NCBI GenBank assembly: GCA_028277745.1
Contig: JANQFR010000046.1
Location: forward strand, 1-56,126
Source: Phycisphaeraceae bacterium
GTDB lineage: Bacteria; Planctomycetota; Phycisphaerae; Phycisphaerales; Phycisphaeraceae
DNA: 56,126 bases
Direction of reading: 5' to 3'
The position numbers and the translations under genes were made by a program. The notes below the pieces were generated by a model, which made no database searches, was not told the DNA's origin, and worked only from the letters and a program-made list of their open reading frames with translations. Below are positions 34,409-43,356 of the stretch, one piece after another (the first letter of the stretch is position 1; the number at the start of each line of letters is the position of its first letter).

Positions 34409-35713
34409 ATGGCTGACCATCCCGACAGCGTCTTGAGTGAACTGGGGTTTCGTTACGACCCGTCCGATCTTTACCAACAGGTGATCGGCGAGGTGCTCGC
34501 GGCGTCGCGTCTGCTCGACACGCCCCGACACCTGCGGCTGCTGATGGCCCAGCCCAAGAACGAATTGATCGTTCACTTCCCGGTCCGGCTCGACGACGGC
34601 TCCTACCGGCTCTACAAGGGTTACCGGGTTCAGCACAACAACATTCTCGGGCCCTACAAGGGCGGCACCCGCTTCCACCCGGCCGTGAGCCTGGAGCACG
34701 TCAAGGCGCTGGCGGTGTTGATGACGATGAAGTGCTCGCTGGTGCGGCTGCCGCTGGGCGGGGCCAAGGGGGGCGTGCAGGTCTCGCCGAAGGAGCTCAG
34801 CGTCAATGAGATGATGCGGCTGACGCGCCGTTTCACGGCTGCCCTGGGCGGGAACATCGGCCCGGATCACGACATCCCCGCACCGGACGTGGGGACCAAC
34901 GCCCAGATCATGGCGTGGATGGCCGACACCTACATCAATTTCGAGCCGTCGCGCTTCCGCTGGCTGGGGCAGGCGGTGGTCACCGGCAAACCCATCGAGT
35001 TCGGCGGGTCACACGGCCGCGATAAGGCCACCGGGCAGGGGCTGGTCTTCGTCCTCGACGAGCTGCTGCCGGAGCTGCACCTGGCGATGGACCAGGTGAG
35101 CTTCAGCGTGATCGGTTACGGCAACGTGGGCTCGTGGACCGCCCGCCTGCTGGGGCAGCGCGGGGCGAGGCTCAAGGCCGTCATGGACCACAGCGGCGCG
35201 ATCCGCGCCGACTCGGGCATCGACCCCGACCGGCTGGCGACGCACGTGCGCAACCGCGGCAGCGTCGCCGGCTACGACGAGGCCGACGGCATCAGCGAAA
35301 AAGACTTCTACCAGACCCAGGTGGACCTGTTCATCCCCGCGGCCATGGAGCAGATGATCGACCTGAACAAAGCCAAGATGATCGATTGCAAGGTGCTGGT
35401 GGAGGGCGCCAACGCCCCGACCACCCCGCCGGGCGAGCGGATGCTGATCGACCGCGGGGTCGACGTGCTGCCCGCGGTCCTGTGCAACTCCGGCGGCGTC
35501 ACCGTCAGCTACTTCGAGTGGAAACAGAACCGCCAGGCCGAGACCTGGTCCGCCGATCGGGTCGACGACGGGTTGCGGACCGCGATGAGCGCCGCGGCCC
35601 ATCGCGTCAAATCCTCCGCGCGGCGGCACCAGTGCAGCCTCCGCCGGGCCGCGTACTGCGCCGCGATCGACAACATCGACCGCGTCTACCGCACCCGCGG
35701 CATCTTCCCCTGA
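34409..35713 (+). CDS. Glu/Leu/Phe/Val dehydrogenase (glutamate dehydrogenase)
   Basis: The product has 434 residues. Seen: YKGYRVQHNNILGPYKGGTRFHP, LPLGGAKGGVQVSP with the catalytic Lys, IPAPDVGTNAQIMAWMADTY with the catalytic Asp, SFSVIGYGNVGSWTARLLGQRGARLKAVMDHSGAI for NAD(P), and EGANAPTTPPGERMLIDRGVDVLPAVLCNSGGVTVSYFEW. This is the hexameric NAD-type GluDH group; it links 2-oxoglutarate and ammonia with glutamate. A GGAG site precedes the ATG. It is divergent from the receiver-like gene. Confidence 0.93.
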   Translation: MADHPDSVLSELGFRYDPSDLYQQVIGEVLAASRLLDTPRHLRLLMAQPKNELIVHFPVRLDDGSYRLYKGYRVQHNNILGPYKGGTRFHPAVSLEHVKALAVLMTMKCSLVRLPLGGAKGGVQVSPKELSVNEMMRLTRRFTAALGGNIGPDHDIPAPDVGTNAQIMAWMADTYINFEPSRFRWLGQAVVTGKPIEFGGSHGRDKATGQGLVFVLDELLPELHLAMDQVSFSVIGYGNVGSWTARLLGQRGARLKAVMDHSGAIRADSGIDPDRLATHVRNRGSVAGYDEADGISEKDFYQTQVDLFIPAAMEQMIDLNKAKMIDCKVLVEGANAPTTPPGERMLIDRGVDVLPAVLCNSGGVTVSYFEWKQNRQAETWSADRVDDGLRTAMSAAAHRVKSSARRHQCSLRRAAYCAAIDNIDRVYRTRGIFP

Positions 35714-35725
35714 ACCCCCGCCCCG

Positions 35726-36385
35726 TCAGTCCTCTCCCGAGCCCGAACCCGCGGCGGGTTCGCCCGCCGCGGCCTCTCCCCGCATCAGGGCCGAATTGGC
35801 CAGCGACTCCAACCGTGAAAAGGTGCGGTCGATCTGCGCCCGGAACAGGTTGTAAGGGAAGAGGGTGATCAGCGACACGATCAGCCCCGCCGCGGTCGTG
35901 ATCAACGCCTCGGCGATCCCCTGCGACACGGAGCGCGGATCGGTCGCGGTCGTCTGGTCTGAGAGGATCTCGAACGACGAGATGATCCCCAGCACCGTCC
36001 CGAGGATGCCGAGCATCGGCGAGGCGGTGATGATCGTGGAGAGCATCGGCATGAACCGTTCAAGCCGGCCGCGCTGGGACTCGACCGCGTCGGCCGCGCC
36101 CGCCTCGGTCAGCCGGTTGTCCAGCAGCATCCGCCGCAGCACCGCGCCGTAGACCGACCCGTCGTTCTCCGCCAGCACCTTGGCCTCGCCGGCCTTGCCG
36201 TCCCGCAGCAGCCGGCCCATCTTCGCGACCGTGCGCCGCCGCGACGGCGCGTTGGTCATCACGAAAAACCACAGCCGCTCGAACGACAGCGTCACCGCCA
36301 GCAGCGACAGGCCCAGCAGCGGCCACATCACGATGCCGCCCCGGACCATCAACTGCGAAAACGAGCTGGTGACGAATTCCCACAT
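35726..36385 (-). CDS. MotA/TolQ/ExbB proton channel family protein
   Basis: The product has 219 residues. ATG at 36385 is set by a -10 TATGCT exactly 6 nt upstream. Three membrane helices of the family are visible: GGIVMWPLLGLSLLAVTLSFERLWFF, TASPMLGILGTVLGIISSFEIL and GIAEALITTAAGLIVSLITLFPYNLF, the last two carrying the channel-lining Thr residues. It powers outer-membrane or envelope machinery by proton flow, but its usual ExbD/TolR partner is not adjacent here. Confidence 0.88.
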   Translation of the reverse strand: MWEFVTSSFSQLMVRGGIVMWPLLGLSLLAVTLSFERLWFFVMTNAPSRRRTVAKMGRLLRDGKAGEAKVLAENDGSVYGAVLRRMLLDNRLTEAGAADAVESQRGRLERFMPMLSTIITASPMLGILGTVLGIISSFEILSDQTTATDPRSVSQGIAEALITTAAGLIVSLITLFPYNLFRAQIDRTFSRLESLANSALMRGEAAAGEPAAGSGSGED

Positions 36386-36391
36386 AGCCAA

Positions 36392-36397
36392 AGCATA
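36392..36397 (-). promoter_or_regulatory. -10 element (TATGCT) 6 nt before the ExbB-like start
   Basis: On the minus strand TATGCT, then TTGGCT, then ATG at 36385. No ribosome site; predicted leaderless. Confidence 0.5.
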
Positions 36398-36422
36398 ACA
36401 GGAGCGAGGCGACCGCCGCGTT

Positions 36423-37688
36423 TCAGGCGCTCTCCACCACCGCCGCCGCGGGGCCGTCGCCGGGCGCTTCCAGGCGTGGGCCGCCGTCGCGCCAGCCCTC
36501 GGCCTCGAAGTCCCACCAGCGGACCCGCCGCGGGCCGTCCCACCGTAGCCCAACCGACCCGCCGTCGGGGAAAAACACCGCCGCCGCCCGGCCCTCGTCC
36601 GCGCAGCAATAAGCCTCGTCTTCGCCGCGGTCCAGCAGCAGGTCCTGCCGCGGGGTGCAGCGCGTCACGTCCGCCGCGTCGCTCACCGCCCGGGCCGCCC
36701 GCAGGTGACGCCGGGCCAGCCCCCCCAGCCCCAGCCCCGTCGGAGGGCGGTGGAAGCGGAACGACGCGCAGCCCCCGATCATGTTCCGCCAGAACGCATG
36801 AACGGCGTTGCAGGTGTCGCCGTGGGGGCCGCCGTCGCACCCGTAGACCTTCACGTTGTTCATCGGCCGGACCTTGCCCGAGTCCACGACCCGCCGACGC
36901 ATCGCCTGCAGGTGGTCCCAGTGCCGCTGCCGGCGCTGGTGGGTGTTCTGGCTGACATCGAGGAAGTCGTACGTCTCGGGGTGATCGAGCGTGTTGGCGT
37001 GCTGCGGCCCGGCCAGGTCGTGGTCGTCCCACATCTCCGTCGTGCAGGCGCCCACCCCCTCCCGCGCCGCCCGCTCCTTGATGTAGAGCGACCAGTAACG
37101 CCCCCAGAGCGGGCTCACGTGCGTCTCGTTGTCCATGCAGTAGAGCAAGTTCCCCCGCGGCAACGCCAAGCCGAGCAGGCGGTCGACCTGGGCGTGCTGA
37201 TAGCTCAAGAGAAGGTCATTGCCGTCGAGGTCGGGCACGCTGCGGAAAAACGGGTGATCGATCCGCCCCGGGTGCAGGTCGTACGACTCGGCGAGCCCCG
37301 ATCCCGCGGCCGTGTAGACCCGGTTATTCATGGGGTTGAACGGGTTGTCGAGCCACGGCTCACGTGCGAAGTCGAACCGGTCCCACAGCTCGACTTGGAC
37401 GACGATCCCGCGTTCATCGGCCAACGCCAGAAAACGGTCGAGGCGGCCCCAGTAGGCGTCATTTAGCTTAAGGTCCGCGGTGAACGGCCAGGCGTTCCCC
37501 GGGTCGCGTGAGGAAAGGGTGCAGCGCACATAATCCCCGCCGACCGCCAGCAGCGCGTCGAGCTCACGCTCCACCTCCGGCTGTTGGAACAGGTTGTCTT
37601 CGCTCGACCCGCCCATCAGCGGCCGGGTGGAGCCGCGAAACCGCCAATAAAACGGCCGTTGGGGATCGGGATGGATGCGGTCGGTCAT
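36423..37688 (-). CDS. Putative glycoside hydrolase-like TIM-barrel protein
   Basis: The product has 421 residues from ATG at 37688; a GTG at 37706 would overlap the transketolase stop by 4 nt and is a real alternative. It begins RPFYWRFRGSTRPLMGGSSEDNLFQQPEVERELDALLAVGGDYVRCTLSSRD, like the first strands of cellulase-type barrels, and contains LLYCMDNETHVSPLWGRYW and TTEMWDDHDL with possible acid residues, then a beta-rich C-terminal domain. There is no signal peptide, so a cytoplasmic role is expected. I cannot assign a GH family. It follows transketolase on the same strand. Confidence 0.55.
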   Translation of the reverse strand: MTDRIHPDPQRPFYWRFRGSTRPLMGGSSEDNLFQQPEVERELDALLAVGGDYVRCTLSSRDPGNAWPFTADLKLNDAYWGRLDRFLALADERGIVVQVELWDRFDFAREPWLDNPFNPMNNRVYTAAGSGLAESYDLHPGRIDHPFFRSVPDLDGNDLLLSYQHAQVDRLLGLALPRGNLLYCMDNETHVSPLWGRYWSLYIKERAAREGVGACTTEMWDDHDLAGPQHANTLDHPETYDFLDVSQNTHQRRQRHWDHLQAMRRRVVDSGKVRPMNNVKVYGCDGGPHGDTCNAVHAFWRNMIGGCASFRFHRPPTGLGLGGLARRHLRAARAVSDAADVTRCTPRQDLLLDRGEDEAYCCADEGRAAAVFFPDGGSVGLRWDGPRRVRWWDFEAEGWRDGGPRLEAPGDGPAAAVVESA

Positions 37689-37702
37689 AAGCCCGGGCCT
37701 GC

Positions 37703-39673
37703 TCACGCCCCGGTGAGTTGGAGCATGCCCATCGCGCCGGCCACGATGTCGTCGACCGACAGGCCGCAGTATTTCATGAGGTCGTCCTCGGTCTTGCCGG
37801 ACTTGGGCAGGTGGGTGACGTGCATCTGATGGACGGTGAACCCGTCGCCGGAGGCGGCGGTGACGTCGGCGACCGCCGAGCCCAGGCCGGCACCGTAGTT
37901 GTCCTCGAGCGTCAGCACCATGCCGTTGTTCTCGTTGGCGAGGTCGAGGATGGCGTCGCCGTCGAATGGCAGGGAATAGAGGTCGACGAGGGTGGCGTCA
38001 ACGCCCTGGGCGTCGAGCGCTTCGAGGGCGGCGTTGGCCTGGTGGACCATGTAGCCGGCGGCGACGATCAACAGGTCACGTCCTTCCGAGAGCACCTCGT
38101 GGCCGCCGAGGGTGAAGGTGTCGGTGTCGCCGTAGAGGAACTCGGTCTCCGGGCGGAGCGTCCGCATGTAACAGGGGCCGTGGTGCTCGGCCATCTGCTG
38201 GACCAGGGCGTACGTGGCGTAGGCGTCGGCGGGCTGGAGCACGTAGAAGCCGGGCTGGCCCTGCTTGAGCTTCATGGTGGCGAAGCCGCGGAACCAGGCC
38301 ACATCGGGCAACGCCATCTGCGACGGGCCGTCGGCCCCGAGGGAGATGCCGGCGTGGGAGCCGACGATCTTGAGGTTCGCCCCGGAGTTGACCGCCATCT
38401 CGATCTGGTCGTAGGCCCGGGTGAAGAACTTGGCGAAGGTGGAGCAGAAGGGGACCTTGCCGCCGGCCGACAGGCCCGCCGCGGCCGCGACCATGTTCTG
38501 CTCGGCGATGCGGCACTCGACGAACCGCTCGGCCAGGGCGTCGTCCTTGGCGAAGGCGTTGGCGAAGGTCGAGCCCTGCACGTCCGCGTCAAGGGCGACG
38601 ACGCCGGGGTGGGCGTGCCCCAGGGCCCGTAGCGCGACGCCGTAGGCCTTACGCGTGGCGAGCTTGCCCTTCTCCAGGGCGGACTCCATGCCGTATTGCT
38701 TGAGCGCGTCGGTCAATGTCGGAACCGGATCGGGCTCGCGGCGCTCGGGCTTCTGGGCGGGGATGAGGGGGGTCTTCAGGGGGGTGTCGGCGAGCACGCC
38801 CAGGTCCTTGGCGGTCTGGTCGAACTCGGCAAGGACGGCCTCGAGCGCGGCGCCCTTGACGGCCGCGCCGTGGTGGCCGTTGCCCTGCTGACTCGCAGCC
38901 CCCCAGCCCTTGACGGTGCGGGCGACGATCGCGACCGGCGCCGCGGCGGCATCGGCGTGGGCGGCGGCGTGGGCCTCCAGCGCATCGCGGATCGCGGTGG
39001 GGTTGTGGCCGTCGATCTCATGGACGTGGAACCCCACCGCCTCGAGCTTGCGGACCGTGACCTGCGCCTCCTGCTGCGGCGCCACGGGGTTGGACTGGGC
39101 GAAGGCGTTGCAGTTGAAGATCGGGCAGACCGCCTTGAGCCGCTGGTCGGCGATGAAGTCGACCGCCTCCCAGATGTTGCCCTCGCGCGACTCGCCGTCG
39201 CCGATGATGCAGAAGATGCGCCGCTCCAGCTCATCCAGCCGGGCGGCGATCGCCAGGCCCGCGGCCTGCGACAGGCCCTGGCCCAGCGAGCCGGTGGCCG
39301 AGTCGAAAAACGGAAATCCTTCGACCGGGTTGGGGTGGCCGTCGACCACGCTGTCGATCTCGCGGAGGGTCATGGCGTCGTCGCGCGTCATCGGCCGCCA
39401 TTCGTCACGGGTGTGGCCGATCATCACCCCGAGGTCGGCGCACGCCGCGTACACGATCGGCACGGCGTGGCCCTCGGAGAGCACCAGCCGGTCGGCGGAG
39501 GGGTGCAGCGGGTTGGCCGGCTCGTAACGCATGTGCGTGTACATGAGCACGGAGATCAGGTGGGTCAGGCTCGCCCCGGTCGTCGGGTGGCCCGAGCCGG
39601 CGGCGCCGGTGATCTGGTAGGTCAGCTTGGCCAGTTCGACGGCCTTGGCGTGGATGGTGGAGTCAAAAGACAT
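37703..39673 (-). CDS. tkt: Transketolase
   Basis: The product has 656 residues. ATG at 39673 has a GGAAGGAA ribosome site; an in-frame TTG at 39745 is less likely. Thiamine diphosphate-binding motif FCIIGDGESREGNIWEAVDFIADQRLKAVCPIFNCN, N-terminal GSGHPTTGASLTHLISVLM, the middle Pyr domain (ALDADVQGSTFANAF, ECRIAEQNMVAAAAGLSAGG) and C-terminal domain are all there. It transfers two-carbon units in the pentose phosphate pathway. The putative glycosidase follows within 14 nt. Confidence 0.93.
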   Translation of the reverse strand: MSFDSTIHAKAVELAKLTYQITGAAGSGHPTTGASLTHLISVLMYTHMRYEPANPLHPSADRLVLSEGHAVPIVYAACADLGVMIGHTRDEWRPMTRDDAMTLREIDSVVDGHPNPVEGFPFFDSATGSLGQGLSQAAGLAIAARLDELERRIFCIIGDGESREGNIWEAVDFIADQRLKAVCPIFNCNAFAQSNPVAPQQEAQVTVRKLEAVGFHVHEIDGHNPTAIRDALEAHAAAHADAAAAPVAIVARTVKGWGAASQQGNGHHGAAVKGAALEAVLAEFDQTAKDLGVLADTPLKTPLIPAQKPERREPDPVPTLTDALKQYGMESALEKGKLATRKAYGVALRALGHAHPGVVALDADVQGSTFANAFAKDDALAERFVECRIAEQNMVAAAAGLSAGGKVPFCSTFAKFFTRAYDQIEMAVNSGANLKIVGSHAGISLGADGPSQMALPDVAWFRGFATMKLKQGQPGFYVLQPADAYATYALVQQMAEHHGPCYMRTLRPETEFLYGDTDTFTLGGHEVLSEGRDLLIVAAGYMVHQANAALEALDAQGVDATLVDLYSLPFDGDAILDLANENNGMVLTLEDNYGAGLGSAVADVTAASGDGFTVHQMHVTHLPKSGKTEDDLMKYCGLSVDDIVAGAMGMLQLTGA

Positions 39674-39871
39674 CGCGGCGTTCCTTCCGTGGAGAAGCGG
39701 GTTAGCTGGACGATTGCCCCCGGGCAACTCATCACATGGTAGCAACCCACATCGCCCCGGGAGGCGGGAAAGATCCCCCGATGACCCTGCCGCGTAAAAT
39801 TTTGGTCAGGAACAGCGGTCGATCCGCCGCCACGGCACGAACCGGCGGGTCCGGTCTCGCCGGGCATTGTG

Positions 39872-40665
39872 TCAATTCTTGGCAGCCAAGATGGATTCAA
39901 TGGCGTCCCGCTTTTGCCTGACGCAGCCATCACGGCCATCATGGGTCAGGCGATAAAGATTGGGTATTCCGATCATCAATGCCCCCGCAGACAGCGCTCT
40001 GAGAAACCATGTCCTTGCTGCTAGTGAATCATCAGAAACATGCCTTCGACGACAGTACCGAGGATGCGCGTAGTAGCTGTGGCCGAGTAGGCTCAGTTCG
40101 CCGTCGGCGACATCAATGCAATCAATCCGGAGAGAGGCGGATCATGGAGATGCCCTAAGCACGGGATGGGGTCATTGCAGATATACCGTGAAAAGCCCAG
40201 CCCCTGATCGTCTACGGAGGCATAAAACGTGAGCCGACTCGCAGGATGAAGCCAGTAGTCGACTCGGTTACAAAGGGTCTGCTCGAAGCGGTGCGAGCGT
40301 ATGCGGGAGGCCGCAAATACCAAACAATTGAGGGCGTGGTCTCCAAGGGAACCTCTGAAGCGGATTTTACGCTCGAACACGAACGTCAGCAGACGGCACC
40401 GCATGCTGTGGCCAACGACAATCAGCCGGCTATCACGCACCTGCTCTCGCAGGATCCGCAAGAAATCGGTCAAATGCTTCTGCATTATTGGATCGCTCGC
40501 CATCTCAGCTTCATATGGGTAGCCGGGGAGCGTGGTGTTGCCTTGAGCCGGCCAGTTGTAAGCCACCATCGTCTCGAGCCAAGCGATGATAGAAGCCACT
40601 TTGGCAGCGACCTCCAGCGATTCTTCAAAGTCATTAGCCTACCCCTGCCCGCATCGCCGCGGCCA
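39872..40665 (-). pseudogene. Broken DUF900-type alpha/beta hydrolase
   Basis: On the minus strand about 40640-40125 reads ANDFEESLEVAAKVAS, YNWPAQGNTTLPGYPYEAEMA and RLIVVGHSMRCRLLTFVFERK, which match the DUF900 (COG4782) hydrolases, with the nucleophile Ser in GHSM. A TAG interrupts the frame just before this block. Near 40126 the frame shifts by one: the next frame continues IDCIDVADGELSLLGHSYYAHPRYC, the expected family ending with its catalytic-type His, and stays open for about 90 codons to a TGA at 39872-39874. Two lesions make it a pseudogene unless there are sequencing errors. Confidence 0.75.
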
Positions 40666-41191
40666 ACAGATATGAAAGAAAACTTGCCCTGCTATATCGA
40701 CAGGCCATGATTCAGTTCGACCTTAAATCATGATAAGAGATTTCAAAGTCGTCAAAAGTGAATCTTTGATCTAGATGTGGTTTATCTAATTTATTTGCAA
40801 TAGCACAAACTATATTCCCTTCGGAGAATAGGGTAGCCTGATTCGTGGAGTGGCATTACACGGGCGCGCAAACAACGATCGCGTGTAAGGGAATCCCGAT
40901 TTAGAGATCATGTCAATTTTGGAAATTCTTCATTGACGCACCAGCGTTGCTTTGGGTAGGTTTACTCTCGCGACTGCGTTGCCATTGGCGTGTTTCATTT
41001 CCGGCATTTCTTTTTTTTCAAGGCGTTTTGCATTGATTCTCGGTGCAGCCGGATACGCCCCCAATCGCGTTTTGTTTGCATTGATTATTTCGCGCTAATC
41101 CAACGGCTTATCGGAGCGAGTTGAGGCCAAGGACAGCCGCCATCCCAACAAGATTTTTCGACACATCAGAAAAGCAAAGGATGAACTCAAA
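40666..41191. other. Non-coding AT-rich region upstream of the two-gene unit
   Basis: No supported gene. It holds a possible hairpin TATTC..GAATA at about 40811-40829, an inverted TTACACG / CGTGTAA pair at about 40856-40889, a run of eight T near 41011-41018, and a 12-bp direct repeat TTTGCATTGATT at 41027-41038 and 41075-41086. Promoter and control sites for the downstream unit should lie here, but none stands out. AAAGGA at about 41173 is a weak ribosome site for the next gene. Confidence 0.35.
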
Positions 41192-42478
41192 ATGCCCAAA
41201 CCCAATAAGCTTCGAAGAAATGCGAAACGATATAAGAATACAAAACGCCTTGCGGATATCCCCCGAGATAAGGCCATTAAGCCGAAGTTGGACCTATCCG
41301 GATTGACCGGCGACGTCATTGATGATGGTGTGGCCGTTCGGCTGGATAGGGTGATCGTTCGAGGGTTATTGGCTCAGGAAAGGGAAAGTCCGCGAACACT
41401 GGGGGGGCCTTTGACGATTGGAATCAACGGGCGCTCGACGATCTTGCGATGGGGTTTCGGTGAATCTGGGGGCTTGGACTGCGAGTTTTCAAGAGGCCGG
41501 TTGCTATACGCAGGTAATCCGGGAGGTGTTCTCGATCTGGATGTTTCGTTGATCGAATCGGACGAGCACAAAAAGAATGACCTGGCGAAAATGAGCGGTT
41601 TTTTGACATTTGCCGCTAAGATCGCAAGCGTTGTTCCGGTCTACGGTGCGGCGGTAGGCGCCGGGCTTGGATTCGCTAACGCGTTGGTCGATTTCACCGC
41701 TTCGCAGATCAACAACGACTTGGAAATGCGATACGCTGGCGGGTTCGGCCCGATGATCCTTCCCGGGAAGGCGTTGAGACAAGGGGTTGCCCGCGTGATT
41801 CGATCGAGGAGCGGCGCCAACCAACCAGACGATATCGAAATTCACCTCAAGATCGAAAAGTTGGCGAAGGCGTCGTCGCTCAGCCCCAACAAAGAAGTGG
41901 TTGTCGTCCTGCGCGGTGTCATGATCGACGAAAAGGCGTTCAATGTAGAACCCTCCGACAAGGTGATGCTTGAAACGACGGTGGCCGGCGCATCAAAGCC
42001 ACAGACATATTCGCTGACGGCGGAGGGATTCCCGAAAAAAAGTGCGTGGAGCAAGGTAATTAATCTGATCAATAAACCAATCTATCGAGGCGCATGGGGG
42101 CGGGGCCTGAGCGTTGCTATTGCGTTGCAGGTCATCCCCAACCAAGTGTTCGAAAAGATGGGGCCGCTGTTGGGCCAGATCCAAGGCTTTAGCAGTGCGA
42201 TTGCCCCAGATCGTCAAACTGAGATTGACCACGCGATTGCTGTCACCCAGGCCACGTCCGAATTGCTCTCGGCGTTTGTCCCCAATGTGAGACATAGCTT
42301 GGGTGTATCTGATTTATTGGTCAGAACAGGTGAACACATAGTAACGGCTTCCTCGCTCGAAGGGGTCAATGCGACCTTTTTTCTCGATGTGATCAATACG
42401 GGGCGTGAGGTCAAAGGCCCGCCGCCCACACGGGTTACGGCTGACCCTCCTCTGCCGGTCAAGGTGATGCCGAATTAA
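41192..42478 (+). CDS. Unknown protein with glycine-rich hydrophobic segment
   Basis: The product has 428 residues. The first 33 are strongly basic (KLRRNAKRYKNTKR). Residues about 34-125 are beta-rich (DLSGLTGDVIDDGVAVRLDRVIVRGL ... LDLDVSLIESDEHKKND), loosely like a C2-type sandwich. Residues 135-172 form a Gly/Ala-rich hydrophobic stretch (FLTFAAKIASVVPVYGAAVGAGLGFANALV) that could be a membrane-inserting hairpin. Residues 213-280 are a second beta-rich part, and 285-365 are helical. No signal peptide or catalytic motif. The papain-fold gene follows after 60 nt with its own ribosome site, so the two are likely one operon. I do not recognise the family. Confidence 0.6.
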   Translation: MPKPNKLRRNAKRYKNTKRLADIPRDKAIKPKLDLSGLTGDVIDDGVAVRLDRVIVRGLLAQERESPRTLGGPLTIGINGRSTILRWGFGESGGLDCEFSRGRLLYAGNPGGVLDLDVSLIESDEHKKNDLAKMSGFLTFAAKIASVVPVYGAAVGAGLGFANALVDFTASQINNDLEMRYAGGFGPMILPGKALRQGVARVIRSRSGANQPDDIEIHLKIEKLAKASSLSPNKEVVVVLRGVMIDEKAFNVEPSDKVMLETTVAGASKPQTYSLTAEGFPKKSAWSKVINLINKPIYRGAWGRGLSVAIALQVIPNQVFEKMGPLLGQIQGFSSAIAPDRQTEIDHAIAVTQATSELLSAFVPNVRHSLGVSDLLVRTGEHIVTASSLEGVNATFFLDVINTGREVKGPPPTRVTADPPLPVKVMPN

Positions 42479-42538
42479 CCACGGGTCCAAAATCTCGTCA
42501 AGCCTGCCCTATTGCAACACAAATAGGAGAACTCACCC

Positions 42539-43129
42539 ATGCCCCTGCCCGATGTCAAGAAAGTCAAATACCCTGTTCTCCGAAGAATGATTGAGCCCGG
42601 CGATATCTGGCTATGTTCCGGCAAAGCCATTTTTTCAAAGATGATTAAGTTCGCGACTGGTTCTGAATTTACGCATGTCGGGTTCGTGATGCGGCTCAAG
42701 AGCATAGATCGTGTGGTCGTGATGGAATCCGTGGAATCAGTAGGGGTCCGGGTCGTGCCGACCAGCCAATACATCGGGGGCCGTGACCGTATGGGTAAGA
42801 AATATAGGGGACGGCTCTTCTTGGGGCGACACAAGGATTTTAGAACTAAAGCGTTGCCGAATATCTCGAAGTTCGGCCGGTTTGCGGTCGATCAATTGGG
42901 ATATCCATACGATAAAGACGAAATTGCGAAGATCGCATACAAGATTCTTATTGATAAAAAACGCGAAAAAAAATCTAAACCTGACAAAGAATTCATCTGT
43001 TCAGAATACGCCTACGAATGTTATAAGCGTGTAGGCATCTCCATTAAGCTCAACAGGAACGGATTTATCGCACCCAGCGATTTCGTTGAGGATCCCAAGG
43101 TGAAAATCTTAGCCGAGCTCGACTTTTAG
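42539..43129 (+). CDS. Circularly permuted papain-fold hydrolase (YiiX/NlpC-P60-like)
   Basis: The product has 196 residues. IEPGDIWLCSGKAIFSKMIKFATGSEFTHVGFVM is the N-terminal signature of YiiX/LRAT-like permuted NlpC/P60 enzymes, with catalytic His46; a polar residue follows in VMESVESVG (Glu63), and the nucleophile Cys154 lies in EFICSEYAYECYKRVG. The order His then Cys marks the permuted group. Such enzymes cut or acylate peptides, lipids or amide bonds. There is no signal peptide, so it acts in the cytoplasm or is injected or co-delivered. AGGAG lies about 10 nt upstream. The Lys-rich stretch 133-150 is unusual. Confidence 0.8.
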   Translation: MPLPDVKKVKYPVLRRMIEPGDIWLCSGKAIFSKMIKFATGSEFTHVGFVMRLKSIDRVVVMESVESVGVRVVPTSQYIGGRDRMGKKYRGRLFLGRHKDFRTKALPNISKFGRFAVDQLGYPYDKDEIAKIAYKILIDKKREKKSKPDKEFICSEYAYECYKRVGISIKLNRNGFIAPSDFVEDPKVKILAELDF

Positions 43130-43356
43130 TGCCACGCCGAAAGAACCAAACGCCGCGACGAGCTATCTGACGAACGCATCCGGGTCGCGAGGTCGATTCG
43201 CTGGCAGATGACCGAGATCAGAGCAATCGGTTTCCTGAAAAACCAAGCTCGGAGGTTTATCCCAGCAATCGATCACGCATCCTTTACATCTGCGATCTCA
43301 AACTTCGGCGACGCCACGACCGGGCGCGGCAAGCGTTTTTACTACAGAAATAAATT

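Larger units (their letters stand above)
39750..43350. other. AT-richer island with a hydrolase remnant and a two-gene unit
   Basis: Base composition drops clearly compared with both sides: the intergenic run 40720-41170 is AT-rich and the two genes inside use many A/T-ending codons, whereas the flanks are strongly GC-rich. No integrase, tRNA or flanking direct repeat was found, so the borders are approximate. Contents: the broken hydrolase, the 428-residue unknown protein and the papain-fold hydrolase. Horizontal acquisition is inferred from composition only. Confidence 0.6.

Noticed and set aside
41027..41086. 12-bp direct repeat TTTGCATTGATT as attachment site of the island
   Set aside because: Both copies lie on the same side of the island genes, so they cannot be left and right ends.
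43130..43356. Possible gene remnant between the hydrolase and the GGDEF gene
   Set aside because: An open frame is present, but no family could be recognised and it runs into the antisense strand of the GGDEF gene; left as unexplained island sequence.
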